Assembly: GCA_017512725.1 (NCBI GenBank)
Contig: JAFWEW010000030.1
Span: forward strand, 1 to 53,349
Source: Solobacterium sp.
GTDB lineage: Bacteria > Bacillota_I > Bacilli_A > Erysipelotrichales > Erysipelotrichaceae
Direction: 5' to 3'
DNA length: 53,349 bases
Part shown: positions 17,121 through 24,909 of the stretch, piece by piece
How the letters are laid out: every line of letters begins with the position of its first letter
How positions within the stretch are numbered: the stretch's first letter is position 1
Notes under the pieces: generated by a model
What the model was told of the DNA's origin: nothing
What the model saw: the letters and a program-made list of their open reading frames with translations, nothing else
Database searches by the model: none
Position numbers and translations under genes: made by a program

Positions 17121-17918
17121 TCAGATAAACCCGAAATGCTTCATCGCATTGAAAATGCCGTCTTCTTCAATATCATCCGTCACATAATCCGACAGCTGCT
17201 TGATACTGTCCGCCGCATTGCCCATCGCGATACCTGTGCCGCATGCCTTAAGCATCTCAAGATCATTTTCGGAATCCCCGAATCCATAGGAATCCGAAAT
17301 ATCCGCATGAAGATACTGCAGCAGTTCCCGGATGCCGGTGCCTTTGTTTACGCCTTCGGCCGTAATTTCACAGCCCGATCCAATTCCGACATCCCGGAGC
17401 AGTTTGCAGACTTCCAGCCCGCTCGGAACTTCTTTCAGCATCGCAAGCGCATGTTCCAGATCCGGAAAAAAATAATCCAGTTTGAATATCGTTTCTCCGT
17501 GATACGTCTCCAGCCTGTGGATATGGAGCCGCCTGATATAGGATTCCCGTTTCTGCCCATGCCGGATAATATCCAGTACATTGTCACTCAGCCAGCTGCA
17601 GTCTTCTCCCTGCATGGAAAGACCGGATTCATGGATCTTTGCCAGTTCGATCAGATGAAAGATCACGCTGTCCGGAATCGGATGCGAGGCGACGATCTGA
17701 TTTTTCCAGACCAGATTCCCACCGCTGCTGCAGACCGCACCGTCAAACAGTTCCGGATCATAAAAATCCACGATTCCCGAAAACCCTCTGCCGCTGCAGA
17801 GCACAAGATAATGCCCGTTTTCTTTTGCCTTGTGCAAAGCCTCCATGGCGCTTTTCGGAATTGTGAAAGTACGATGGGAAAACAGCGTGTTGTCGATATC
17901 AAAAAACAGAATACTCAT
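17121..17918 (-). CDS. HAD family phosphatase (Cof type)
   Basis: A 265-residue HAD hydrolase with a type IIB cap. Motif I is ILFFDIDNTLF at residues 3-13, motif II LVLCSGR near 40, and motifs III/IV include the C-terminal GFGDSENDLEMLKACGTGIAMGNA, the Cof-type signature. Substrates of this family are usually sugar phosphates or FMN-like compounds and cannot be predicted here. The start at ATG 17918 follows GAGG. It stands downstream of the SPFH pair with a hairpin between. Confidence 0.9.
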   Translation of the reverse strand: MSILFFDIDNTLFSHRTFTIPKSAMEALHKAKENGHYLVLCSGRGFSGIVDFYDPELFDGAVCSSGGNLVWKNQIVASHPIPDSVIFHLIELAKIHESGLSMQGEDCSWLSDNVLDIIRHGQKRESYIRRLHIHRLETYHGETIFKLDYFFPDLEHALAMLKEVPSGLEVCKLLRDVGIGSGCEITAEGVNKGTGIRELLQYLHADISDSYGFGDSENDLEMLKACGTGIAMGNAADSIKQLSDYVTDDIEEDGIFNAMKHFGFI

Positions 17919-17931
17919 ATAAGAAAACCTC

Positions 17932-17959
17932 ATAAACAAAGGGCCTTTCCGTGCCCTTT
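17932..17959 (-). terminator. Terminator-like hairpin after the SPFH pair
   Basis: On the minus strand AAAGGGC-N8-GCCCTTT followed by GTTTAT; a good stem with a weak T-run, so some readthrough into the HAD gene is possible. Confidence 0.55.
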
Positions 17960-17969
17960 GCGTGTCATA

Positions 17970-18266
17970 CTACAGATCTTTGCAGTCGGAGATTTTCCTT
18001 TTAACGCCGTTGAGAACGACATAACCGATCTCCGGATCATCGTGAACGATGTAGCGCGGACCATATTCCTTCTCCTCCGCTGCGGATCGCTTCAAATGGA
18101 TATGTCCTTCTCTTCCCTCACAGGTAATGTCCTTCTCGGGAGGAATCACGTGGCCGTCTGCCGCAATCGTCTGCCTTCTTTTCTTAACTCCGGATGCCAT
18201 TCTGACCCATACTCCGACAATGATGACCCAGATCAGCACCGAAAGGATCACAAACAGGAATTCCAT
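17970..18266 (-). CDS. Small membrane protein paired with SPFH protein
   Basis: A 98-residue protein with one N-terminal membrane segment (MEFLFVILSVLIWVIIVGVWV) and a charged, basic cytoplasmic tail (GVKKRRQ...). Its ATG overlaps the SPFH stop codon in the sequence TAATG, so the two are translationally coupled. It is not a clear NfeD protein, the usual partner of prokaryotic SPFH proteins, though the small tail could be a degenerate or analogous partner. No family recognised. Confidence 0.75.
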   Translation of the reverse strand: MEFLFVILSVLIWVIIVGVWVRMASGVKKRRQTIAADGHVIPPEKDITCEGREGHIHLKRSAAEEKEYGPRYIVHDDPEIGYVVLNGVKRKISDCKDL

Positions 18267-19153
18267 TATCTGGTTGCTTCCTTAACGCCTTCCACAAGAC
18301 CGGCAATCTTCTGAATATCCGAAGGAATGATGATCTTGGTAGCCTGTCCGTTGGCAACCTTCTCAAGTGCCTCAAGGCTCTTGAGTTTGACAACCGCCGC
18401 GTCTGCACCGGCTTCGCGGATCATACGGATACCATCGGCAGTCGCCTGCTGAACCTTGCGGATCGCCTCAGACTGACCTTCTGCCTCAAGAATCTGCTTT
18501 TCTTTTTCTGCTTCCGCATTCAGCACTGCGGATTCCTTGCGGCCTTCCGCTTCAAGGATCATCGCCTGTTTCTGGCCTTCCGCAGTCAGGATCGCAGCAC
18601 GCTTTTCACGCTCTGCCTTCATCTGTTTTTCCATGGATTCCCGGATCGCAGTCGGCGGCTGAATGTTCTTCAGCTCAACACGGGTAACTTTGATACCCCA
18701 GGGATCGGTTGCGGCATCGATTGTCGCAAGCATCTTGGAGTTGATCGCCTCACGGGAAGTGAGTGTCGCATCCAGTTCCATATCACCGATGATATTACGC
18801 AGTGTGGTCGCAGTCAGGTTCTCCATGGCCATAATCGGATTTTCTACGCCGTATGCATACAGTTTCGGATCAAAAATCAGAAAGTAAACAACGGAGTCGA
18901 TCATCATGGTTACATTATCCTTTGTGATAACCGGCTGCGGTGCAAAGTCTGCTACCTGTTCCTTTAGCAGAACTTTACGTGCAACTCTGTCCAGTACCGG
19001 AAGCTTGAAGTGAACACCCGGCTGCCAGGTAGCGTTATAGCGTCCAAGACGCTCCACAACAAACGCACTTCCCTGAGGAACGATCTTCAGGCATGCGCCG
19101 AGAATCAGGATCACAAGGATCGCAATCACAAGAATATCGAAGAATAATGGCAT
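18266..19153 (-). CDS. SPFH / band 7 (stomatin-like) protein
   Basis: A 295-residue membrane-scaffold protein of the stomatin/QmcA type. An N-terminal membrane segment (ILVIAILVILILGACL) is followed by the SPFH domain (VPQGSAFVVERLGRY, then PVITKDNVTMMIDSVVYFLI, and KVTRVELKNIQPP). From about residue 185 comes the long alanine- and glutamate-rich coiled coil (AEGQKQAMILEAEGRKESAV). Such proteins organise membrane microdomains and protease complexes. The start has a GGAGG site and an extended -10 TGCTATAAT at 19183-19190. It is coupled to the small membrane protein downstream. Confidence 0.93.
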   Translation of the reverse strand: MPLFFDILVIAILVILILGACLKIVPQGSAFVVERLGRYNATWQPGVHFKLPVLDRVARKVLLKEQVADFAPQPVITKDNVTMMIDSVVYFLIFDPKLYAYGVENPIMAMENLTATTLRNIIGDMELDATLTSREAINSKMLATIDAATDPWGIKVTRVELKNIQPPTAIRESMEKQMKAEREKRAAILTAEGQKQAMILEAEGRKESAVLNAEAEKEKQILEAEGQSEAIRKVQQATADGIRMIREAGADAAVVKLKSLEALEKVANGQATKIIIPSDIQKIAGLVEGVKEATR

Positions 19154-19274
19154 AATAATCTACCTCCATTCGTAATACGATGATTATAGCACGAGCCTGG
19201 TTTCTGCAATACAGCCGCGCTTTCGTCTATCGCCTGCAGAACTGCCAAAAACACCTTATAAATAAGCATTTTCC

Positions 19275-19290
19275 CCGTAACCGGTTACAT
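19275..19290. promoter_or_regulatory. cre-like palindrome
   Basis: GTAACCGGTTAC (19277-19288) is a perfect 12-bp palindrome. On the minus strand ATGTAACCGGTTAC fits the CcpA consensus WTGNAANCGNWNNC. It lies between the SPFH promoter and the VanZ-ProX-FNT operon. CcpA binding is inferred. Confidence 0.4.
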
Positions 19291-19356
19291 TTCCCTTTCC
19301 TCTTCCATCTTCTTCGTTTCGTGCTAGAATTCCTTGCATGTAAGGAGGAAGCGGAT

Positions 19357-19824
19357 ATGAAACCAAGAAAACACTGGTGGATCTGGCTGCTTGTTGCCGC
19401 ATACATCTGGTTTATTTTTTCGAATTCTCTTATGGTCGCAGATGCCTCTTCCAGAATGAGCACCAAAGTCACCTGGTATCTGATCAATCATCTGCAGCGC
19501 TTCGGCCTGTATGCGGATTTTTATACGTTTCATCACTATGTACGCAAACTGGCACATTTCTCAGAATTTGCCGGACTGGGATTTCTGGTCACGCTGGCCA
19601 TGCATATCTGTCCGCTGTTCAAGAGCCGGTTTTTGAACTTTACACTGTTCCTGGTTGCCATTCCGATCGCAGACGAAACCATTCAGCGGTTTGTGGAAGG
19701 CAGAAGCAGTGAATATTTTGATATGCTGATTGACGGAGGCGGATTTCTCGCAGGAGGGTTCTGCTGTTATGTACTGATCCTGATCCTTCTGGATATCTTC
19801 AAAAGGAAACCAAAATATGCCTGA
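19357..19824 (+). CDS. VanZ family protein
   Basis: A 155-residue integral membrane protein with four to five hydrophobic segments. The VanZ fingerprints are VRKLAHFSEFAGLGFLVTL in the middle and IADETIQRFVEGRSSEYFDMLIDGGG towards the end (DExxQ...GR...D). VanZ-like proteins confer low-level teicoplanin tolerance in vancomycin-resistant enterococci, but chromosomal members have no assigned reaction. The start at ATG 19357 follows AAGGAGG; the frame continues upstream without family similarity. Its end overlaps the ProX-like gene by eight bases. Confidence 0.88.
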   Translation: MKPRKHWWIWLLVAAYIWFIFSNSLMVADASSRMSTKVTWYLINHLQRFGLYADFYTFHHYVRKLAHFSEFAGLGFLVTLAMHICPLFKSRFLNFTLFLVAIPIADETIQRFVEGRSSEYFDMLIDGGGFLAGGFCCYVLILILLDIFKRKPKYA

Positions 19825-20308
19825 GGGGAACGAGATTCTGGACCTGCTCGGGGAATGCGGGATCCCCTATGAACTGAGTGAACACCCGGCGGTATTCAAT
19901 ATCGAAGAGATACGGAAGATCGATCTTCCCTATCCCGACCGGATCGCCAAAAACCTGTTCGTACGGGATGACAAAAAGAGGAGCTACTTTCTTCTGACCG
20001 TTATGGGTCATCAGCGCGTTGACCTGAAGGAATTCCGGAAGGCTCATGGAACACGTGCACTGTCATTTGCCTCTTCGGAAGATCTGTTTACGTATCTGAA
20101 AGTGACACCCGGAGCGGTCACACCGCTTGGTCTTCTGAACGATACCGATCACCGTGTCATACTGTTTCTGGATGCGGGCTTTCTTGAAGGAAACGGAATG
20201 ATCGGCGTTCATCCAAACGACAATACGGCAACGGTGTGGCTCAGCACGAACGATCTGATCCGCCTGCTGGGCAGAAAAGGCACCATCGTAAAGACGGTTC
20301 CGTTCTGA
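19817..20308 (+). CDS. Prolyl-tRNA editing protein, ProX-like
   Basis: A 163-residue YbaK/aaRS-associated domain protein of the ProX/PrdX type, expected to deacylate mischarged Ala-tRNA-Pro in trans. The stretch KNLFVRDDKKRSYFLLTVMGHQRVDLKEF with its conserved Lys, then VTPLGLLND and FHPND-like GVHPNDNTATVWLS, is diagnostic. It is translated from inside the VanZ 3' end. The window also carries the related YbaK at 23613-24107, so both editing specificities (Ala and Cys on tRNA-Pro) are probably covered. Confidence 0.9.
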   Translation: MPEGNEILDLLGECGIPYELSEHPAVFNIEEIRKIDLPYPDRIAKNLFVRDDKKRSYFLLTVMGHQRVDLKEFRKAHGTRALSFASSEDLFTYLKVTPGAVTPLGLLNDTDHRVILFLDAGFLEGNGMIGVHPNDNTATVWLSTNDLIRLLGRKGTIVKTVPF

Positions 20309-20334
20309 ATCAGCGGTCTCAAAGGAGTATATGT

Positions 20335-21126
20335 ATGAAATCATCCAGACAGATTCTTGAAAACTATCGGAAAATCGGCGCCGCAAAATGTTCTTTATCT
20401 GCCGGGAAAATGATTCTCAGCGGAGCCTTTGCGGGAATGTTCATCGCATTTGGTGCCTTTGGTTCCCAGATTGTCGGTGCTTCCGTGCAGGATCCGGGTC
20501 TTGCAAAACTGCTTGGCGCTCTGGTATTCCCGGTTGGACTGACATTGGTACTGTGTGTCGGAACCGAGCTGTTTACCGGCAACAGCCTGCTCGCAATCCC
20601 GCTGCTGGAAAAAAAGAGCACTGCCGGGGGAATGCTGAAAAACTGGCTGCTGGTCTATCTCGGCAATCTGATTGGATCCCTGATCGCAGCTGTGCTGGCA
20701 GTGTATTCCAATCTGCCTTCGATGTTTGGCGGAAATCTGGCAGCTGTCATGGTCAGTGCTGCGGTTTCAAAATGTGCGCTGACATTCGGCGAAGCGCTGA
20801 TGCGTGGAATTCTCTGCAATGTACTCGTATGTCTTGCGGTATGGATTTCCTTTGCGGCAGATGAACAGGCCGGTAAGATTCTCGGCCTTTACCTTCCGAC
20901 GATGCTGTTTGTGCTCTGCGGATTTGAGCACTGTGTTGCGAACATGTATTTCATTCCGGCAGGCATGATGGCCTCATCCCATTTTTCCATCGCAGCAGAA
21001 GGCGTATCGATTGCTTCGTTTCTCATCGGCAATCTGGTTCCGGTTACGATCGGTAATCTGATTGGCGGAGCGGTACTTGTCGGCGGCGGATTCTTTGTGT
21101 TATTTGGAGATCATGAACGTTCCTGA
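20335..21126 (+). CDS. Formate/nitrite transporter family channel
   Basis: A 263-residue member of the FNT family (FocA/NirC), a pentameric channel for formate, nitrite or related small anions. It has six hydrophobic segments, among them ILSGAFAGMFIAFGAFGSQIV, LCVGTELFTGNSLL and NLVPVTIGNLIGGAVLVGGG, which contain the FNT signature regions. The ATG at 20335 follows AAAGGAG; the frame upstream overlaps the ProX-like gene and is not used. Formate is the likelier substrate in a fermenting anaerobe, but this is inference. Confidence 0.9.
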   Translation: MKSSRQILENYRKIGAAKCSLSAGKMILSGAFAGMFIAFGAFGSQIVGASVQDPGLAKLLGALVFPVGLTLVLCVGTELFTGNSLLAIPLLEKKSTAGGMLKNWLLVYLGNLIGSLIAAVLAVYSNLPSMFGGNLAAVMVSAAVSKCALTFGEALMRGILCNVLVCLAVWISFAADEQAGKILGLYLPTMLFVLCGFEHCVANMYFIPAGMMASSHFSIAAEGVSIASFLIGNLVPVTIGNLIGGAVLVGGGFFVLFGDHERS

Positions 21127-21895
21127 CTGGCTTCGTGAAATACTGTTCTGGACCGCCTGGCCGATGGAAGCCCCGGCGATGTTCGGAACCTTTCATCTTT
21201 TCATGCTGGTGCTGTGTACGGCTGTGCCCTATTTCCTTGCGAAACGAAGTCCTGTTAAAAACAGACAGCTGCTGGTAAAACGGCTGTCTGCCTGCGGATG
21301 GATCCTTGCGGGCACGGAAGTCTATAAGCAGCTGTTTTATTATTGTGTGGTCAATGGCATGCATTATGACTTCTGGTTTTTCCCGTTTCAGCTGTGTTCC
21401 GTTGCCATGTATCTCTGCATTCTGCTGCCGCTGTTTCGCGGAAGAACGCAGAACGCCATGATCACATTCCTGTATTCCTTTTCGCTTCCCGGTGCGCTTT
21501 TAGCACTTGTTTTCCCTGAAGACATGCTGAGAAGCTGGTGGACGATGACCATTCATGGTTTTTTCTGGCATGCGATGCTGGTATACATTGCCTTTACGGT
21601 ATTCTTCTCGGGGCAGATGGATGATTCTGACCGGGGCTTCCGGAATTCCGCACTGCTGTACATCCTGCTTGGTTCCATTGCAGTTGTGCTGAACCTCGTA
21701 TTGCGGCCGTTTGCGGTATATGGTGCGAAACCGAATCTGTTCTACCTTTCTCCATATGAAAAGTCCGGTCAGTTTTTCTTTTCGCTGATTACGGAACGCT
21801 TCGGCATACCGGCAGAACTGATTCTCTATGTTCTGCTGTATCTTCTGCTCTGTTACGCGTTCCATCTCATCGCCCGAAAAACCGGCCGGACCTGA
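21113..21895 (+). CDS. YwaF-like (TIGR02206) membrane protein
   Basis: A 260-residue polytopic membrane protein with about seven hydrophobic segments. The TIGR02206/YwaF fingerprints are FPFQLCSVAMYLCILLPL near the middle and TIHGFFWHAMLVYIAFTVF after it. Function of the family is unknown. The start ATG 21113 lies inside the FNT gene behind GGAG, overlapping it by 14 bases, so the two are coupled. Its terminator lies within the 3' end of the convergent Lrp gene. Confidence 0.85.
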   Translation: MNVPDWLREILFWTAWPMEAPAMFGTFHLFMLVLCTAVPYFLAKRSPVKNRQLLVKRLSACGWILAGTEVYKQLFYYCVVNGMHYDFWFFPFQLCSVAMYLCILLPLFRGRTQNAMITFLYSFSLPGALLALVFPEDMLRSWWTMTIHGFFWHAMLVYIAFTVFFSGQMDDSDRGFRNSALLYILLGSIAVVLNLVLRPFAVYGAKPNLFYLSPYEKSGQFFFSLITERFGIPAELILYVLLYLLLCYAFHLIARKTGRT

Positions 21896-21903
21896 AATAC
21901 TGT

Positions 21904-22395
21904 CTATGCTGAGACGATCATCCGATCGTCTTTTAATTCTTCCTTCATATCCATCGTCACGCCGTTGACCTTGTACTTCCTTAGCACAAACATCGTCACG
22001 GTGGACGTTACGCCTTCGATCGGCGCAAGCTTTGAACCGACAAAGTCCGCGACTTCCCGCATGGTCTTTGCATTGAGACTGACCATGAATTCAGAAGTAC
22101 CGCTCAGAAGATAGAGACTTGCCACTTCCGGAAACTTCGCGATCCGCTCTGCAATCCGGTCATAGCCGGTATCCCGTTCCGGCTTTGCACTGACGCCGAT
22201 AAATGCATCAACGTGCTCAATATTCGTTTTATCCCAGTTAATTACCGTATGATAGCCGCAGAGAATCTTTTTCTGCTCGAGCTCATTCATTCCCTTCTCG
22301 ACATTCTCTTCACTCTCGCCGAGAATATCCGCCAGATCCCGGACCGTTGCCCGCGGATCATCCGCCAAGAGATTCAATAACTGCATTGTATCCAT
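21904..22395 (-). CDS. Lrp/AsnC family regulator
   Basis: A 163-residue regulator. The N-terminal winged helix reads MDTMQLLNLLADDPRATVRDLADILGESEENVEKGMNEL, and the C-terminal RAM/ligand domain has VDAFIGVSAKPERDTGYD, VASLYLLSGTSEFMVSL and VTSTVTMFVLRKYK. Lrp proteins sense amino acids. It lies five bases downstream of the aminotransferase gene on the same strand, so control of that enzyme or of amino-acid levels is likely. The last codons form the stem of the terminator for the opposite strand. Confidence 0.93.
   Translation of the reverse strand: MDTMQLLNLLADDPRATVRDLADILGESEENVEKGMNELEQKKILCGYHTVINWDKTNIEHVDAFIGVSAKPERDTGYDRIAERIAKFPEVASLYLLSGTSEFMVSLNAKTMREVADFVGSKLAPIEGVTSTVTMFVLRKYKVNGVTMDMKEELKDDRMIVSA
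21912..21934 (+). terminator. Terminator of the VanZ-FNT-YwaF operon
   Basis: AGACGATC-ATCC-GATCGTCT followed by TTT. The stem is encoded inside the convergent Lrp gene's last codons. Confidence 0.7.
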
Positions 22396-22400
22396 ATCGT

Positions 22401-23570
22401 TTATTCTCCTTTATGTTCTTCCAGGAATTCCCTGATTCTCTTAAATGCTTCCCGCAGATGGTCCAGGCTGTACGCGTAACTGATTCGAGCAAACCCTTCC
22501 CCTGCAGCGCCAAACGCCGTGCCCGGCACGATCGCCACATGTTTTTCCTGCAGCAGTTTCTCACAGAATTCCTCGCTGCTCATCCCGCTGGAAGTAATGT
22601 TGGGGAAGACATAGAACGCGCCTTTCGGCTCGAATGTCTTCAGACCCATCTCATTCAGCTTGCGCACACAGTACTTTCTTCTGAGATCATACTGCTTGCG
22701 CATTTCTTCCACATCATCATCACAGTCTCTCAGAGCTGTAATCGCCGCATACTGTGAGGTGGTAGGCGCTGCCATGATGCAGCTCTGATGGATCTTCAGC
22801 ATTGCCTTGATCAGCACCAGCGGTCCGCAGGCATAGCCAAGGCGCCATCCGGTCATTGAGAATGTTTTGGAAAAGCCGCCGACCAGGACCGTTCGTTCCC
22901 GCATGCCTTCAAATGCCGCAATGGATTCATGTTTGATCCCGTAAACCAGTTCCGCATAGATCTCATCGGAAAGAACCGTCACATTGGTACCGCGCAGTAC
23001 TTCTGCAATTGCTTCAAGATCTTCATGACGGAGCGCCGCTCCGGTCGGATTATTCGGGAACCCGAGTACCAGGATCTTCGTCCGTGGAGTAAGCGCCGCC
23101 CTGATCTGCTCCGCTGTGATCCGGAACTCATTTTCCTCAAGACACGGCACCGGAACCGGAACGCCTCCGGTCAGGGTCGTGATCGGATCATAACTGACAT
23201 AGCAAGGCTCCGGAATGATTACCTCGTCCCCCGGTTCAATCAACGCACGGATCGCAAGATCAATCGCTTCAGAACCGCCGACCGTCACAATGATCTCCTC
23301 TTCGTTATAGGAAAGACCGTATTTGCGGCCGACATACTCTCCGATGCCGGTACGCAGTTCCTTAAGACCGGAATTGGCGGTATATTTCGTATGCCCGATC
23401 TCCAGAGAATGAATTGCCGCATCCCGGATATCCCAGGGTGTCGGAAAATCCGGTTCGCCGACACCAAGTGAAATGCACTCCGGCATTTCCGCAGCCAGAT
23501 CAAAGAATTTCCGGATTCCGGAAGGACGCATCTTTCTCGTATTTTCAGAAATCAGTGTTTCATAATCCAT
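22401..23570 (-). CDS. Class I/II aminotransferase
   Basis: A 389-residue PLP enzyme of aminotransferase fold type I. Visible features are GVGEPDFPTPWDIRDAAI, the PLP-binding TVGGSEAIDLAIRAL, NNPTGAAL, and GGFSKTFSMTGWRLGYACG with the Schiff-base Lys. The sequence style fits the aspartate/aromatic aminotransferases called PatA or AraT in Firmicutes; the substrate cannot be fixed. A -10 box TATAAT on the minus strand (23593-23598) precedes it. It is followed at five bases by an Lrp regulator. Confidence 0.92.
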   Translation of the reverse strand: MDYETLISENTRKMRPSGIRKFFDLAAEMPECISLGVGEPDFPTPWDIRDAAIHSLEIGHTKYTANSGLKELRTGIGEYVGRKYGLSYNEEEIIVTVGGSEAIDLAIRALIEPGDEVIIPEPCYVSYDPITTLTGGVPVPVPCLEENEFRITAEQIRAALTPRTKILVLGFPNNPTGAALRHEDLEAIAEVLRGTNVTVLSDEIYAELVYGIKHESIAAFEGMRERTVLVGGFSKTFSMTGWRLGYACGPLVLIKAMLKIHQSCIMAAPTTSQYAAITALRDCDDDVEEMRKQYDLRRKYCVRKLNEMGLKTFEPKGAFYVFPNITSSGMSSEEFCEKLLQEKHVAIVPGTAFGAAGEGFARISYAYSLDHLREAFKRIREFLEEHKGE

Positions 23571-23601
23571 ATTTTTTCACCTGTATTTTCCTATTATACA
23601 G

Positions 23602-23628
23602 AAAAAGGGAGTTCAGTGCTCCTCCCTT
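23602..23628 (-). terminator. Terminator of trpXYZ-ybaK
   Basis: On the minus strand AAGGGAG-N10-CTCCCTT followed by TTT. The ybaK stop codon lies in the loop, so the hairpin starts within the coding sequence. Confidence 0.75.
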
Positions 23629-24107
23629 GTGATCATTGCCATATTTGCGTGAATCAGTCCGCATAGTTCCTGGGGATCCACTTCGATCTGCAGTCCGACC
23701 TTCCCGCCGGAAACACAGATCGTATCAAACAGGATGGCGGTCTCATCGATCCAGGTCGCAAACAGTTTCTTCATTCCGACCGGGGAACAACCGCCGTGAA
23801 TATATCCGGTCAGTCCCAGAAGTTCCTTCTGCGGAATCATCTCTATGGACTTCACACCTGCTTCCTTTGCGGCTTTCTTGAGATCCAGCTTCTCCCGGAC
23901 CGGCACAACAAATACGTAGTGGTTCCCATCACTCCCGACCGATACCAGCGTTTTGAATACCCGTTCGGGATCCTGTCCGCATTTTTCCGCCACCGACACA
24001 CCGTCGATCTTTCCGTCCTCCGTGTCGTATTCATGGACCTGATACGGAATTCCGGCACTGTCGAGCAGCCGCATCGCGTTGGTTTTTGTTTCCTTTGCCT
24101 TTGCCAT
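23613..24107 (-). CDS. ybaK: Cys-tRNA(Pro) deacylase YbaK
   Basis: A 164-residue YbaK/EbsC protein that hydrolyses Cys-tRNA-Pro in trans. It begins MAKAKETKTNAMRLLDSAGIPYQ, has VFKTLVSVGSDGNHYVFVVPV with the catalytic Lys, LDLKKAAKEAGVKSIEMIP and GCSPVGMKKLFATWID, all typical. It is the last gene of the tryptophan transporter operon; its ATG lies one base beyond the trpZ stop. A GTG start three codons earlier is possible. Linkage to tryptophan uptake is unexpected and may be incidental. Confidence 0.92.
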   Translation of the reverse strand: MAKAKETKTNAMRLLDSAGIPYQVHEYDTEDGKIDGVSVAEKCGQDPERVFKTLVSVGSDGNHYVFVVPVREKLDLKKAAKEAGVKSIEMIPQKELLGLTGYIHGGCSPVGMKKLFATWIDETAILFDTICVSGGKVGLQIEVDPQELCGLIHANMAMITREEH

Positions 24108-24108
24108 G

Positions 24109-24909
24109 TCACTCACTCAGAAGGATCCGGTCATTGTCGAATTCCTTCCCGGCATGTTCTTTGAACAGGTTCATCAGATCCTGAATCGTCAGACCATCCC
24201 GTTCCGTTCCCTTCAGATCCACAACGATATCACCGCCGGCCATCATCAGGGTCCGGTTGCCGATACTGACTGCCTGCTTCAGGTTGTGCGTAACCATCAG
24301 ACAGGTCGTATGGTTTTCTTCTGTGATTTCCCGGGTCAGTTTCATGATCTTTTCGGCTGCCTGCGGGTCAAGCGCTGCCGTATGTTCATCCAGAAGAAGG
24401 ATCTTTGGCGGCACCAGTGTTGCCATCAGCAGCGTCAGCGCCTGCCGCTGCCCGCCGGAAAGTGTTCCTACCGGTGTATTCATCCGGTCTTCCAGTCCCA
24501 TGTCCAGCATCTTCAGCCGTTCATGAAACAGTTCTTTTTCTTTTCGGGTGATGCGGCTGAACGGATTGGAATTCTTTTCTGCCCGCAGATATGCCAGCGC
24601 AAGATTTTCTTCAATCGTCATGTGCGGAGCAGTTCCTTTCAGGGGATCCTGAAACATTCTTCCGATATACCGTGAGCGCACATAATCCGGCTGAAATGTG
24701 ATGTTTTCGCCATCCAGAATAATCTTCCCGCTGTCTGCGAGAAATACGCCGGAGATCGCATTGAACAGTGTGCTCTTTCCGGCCCCGTTTGATCCGACAA
24801 CGGTAATGAAGTCTCCGTCTTCTACCTTCAGAGACAACCCGTTCAGGGCAACCTTTTCGTTGACTGTGCCCGGATTGAATACTTTGGAAATGTTCTGTAT
24901 ATCAAGCAT
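24109..24909 (-). CDS. trpZ: Tryptophan ABC transporter ATPase
   Basis: A 266-residue ABC ATPase energising the tryptophan importer. Walker A is VVGSNGAGKST, the signature is TLSGGQRQALTLLMA, Walker B ILLLDEHTAALDP with the family-specific EHTAALDP seen in TrpZ/ABC_sub_bind systems, and the H-loop MVTHN. It overlaps the permease stop by eight bases and shares the tryptophan T-box transcript. Substrate assignment rests on the T-box and gene order, not on the ATPase itself. Confidence 0.9.
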   Translation of the reverse strand: MLDIQNISKVFNPGTVNEKVALNGLSLKVEDGDFITVVGSNGAGKSTLFNAISGVFLADSGKIILDGENITFQPDYVRSRYIGRMFQDPLKGTAPHMTIEENLALAYLRAEKNSNPFSRITRKEKELFHERLKMLDMGLEDRMNTPVGTLSGGQRQALTLLMATLVPPKILLLDEHTAALDPQAAEKIMKLTREITEENHTTCLMVTHNLKQAVSIGNRTLMMAGGDIVVDLKGTERDGLTIQDLMNLFKEHAGKEFDNDRILLSE

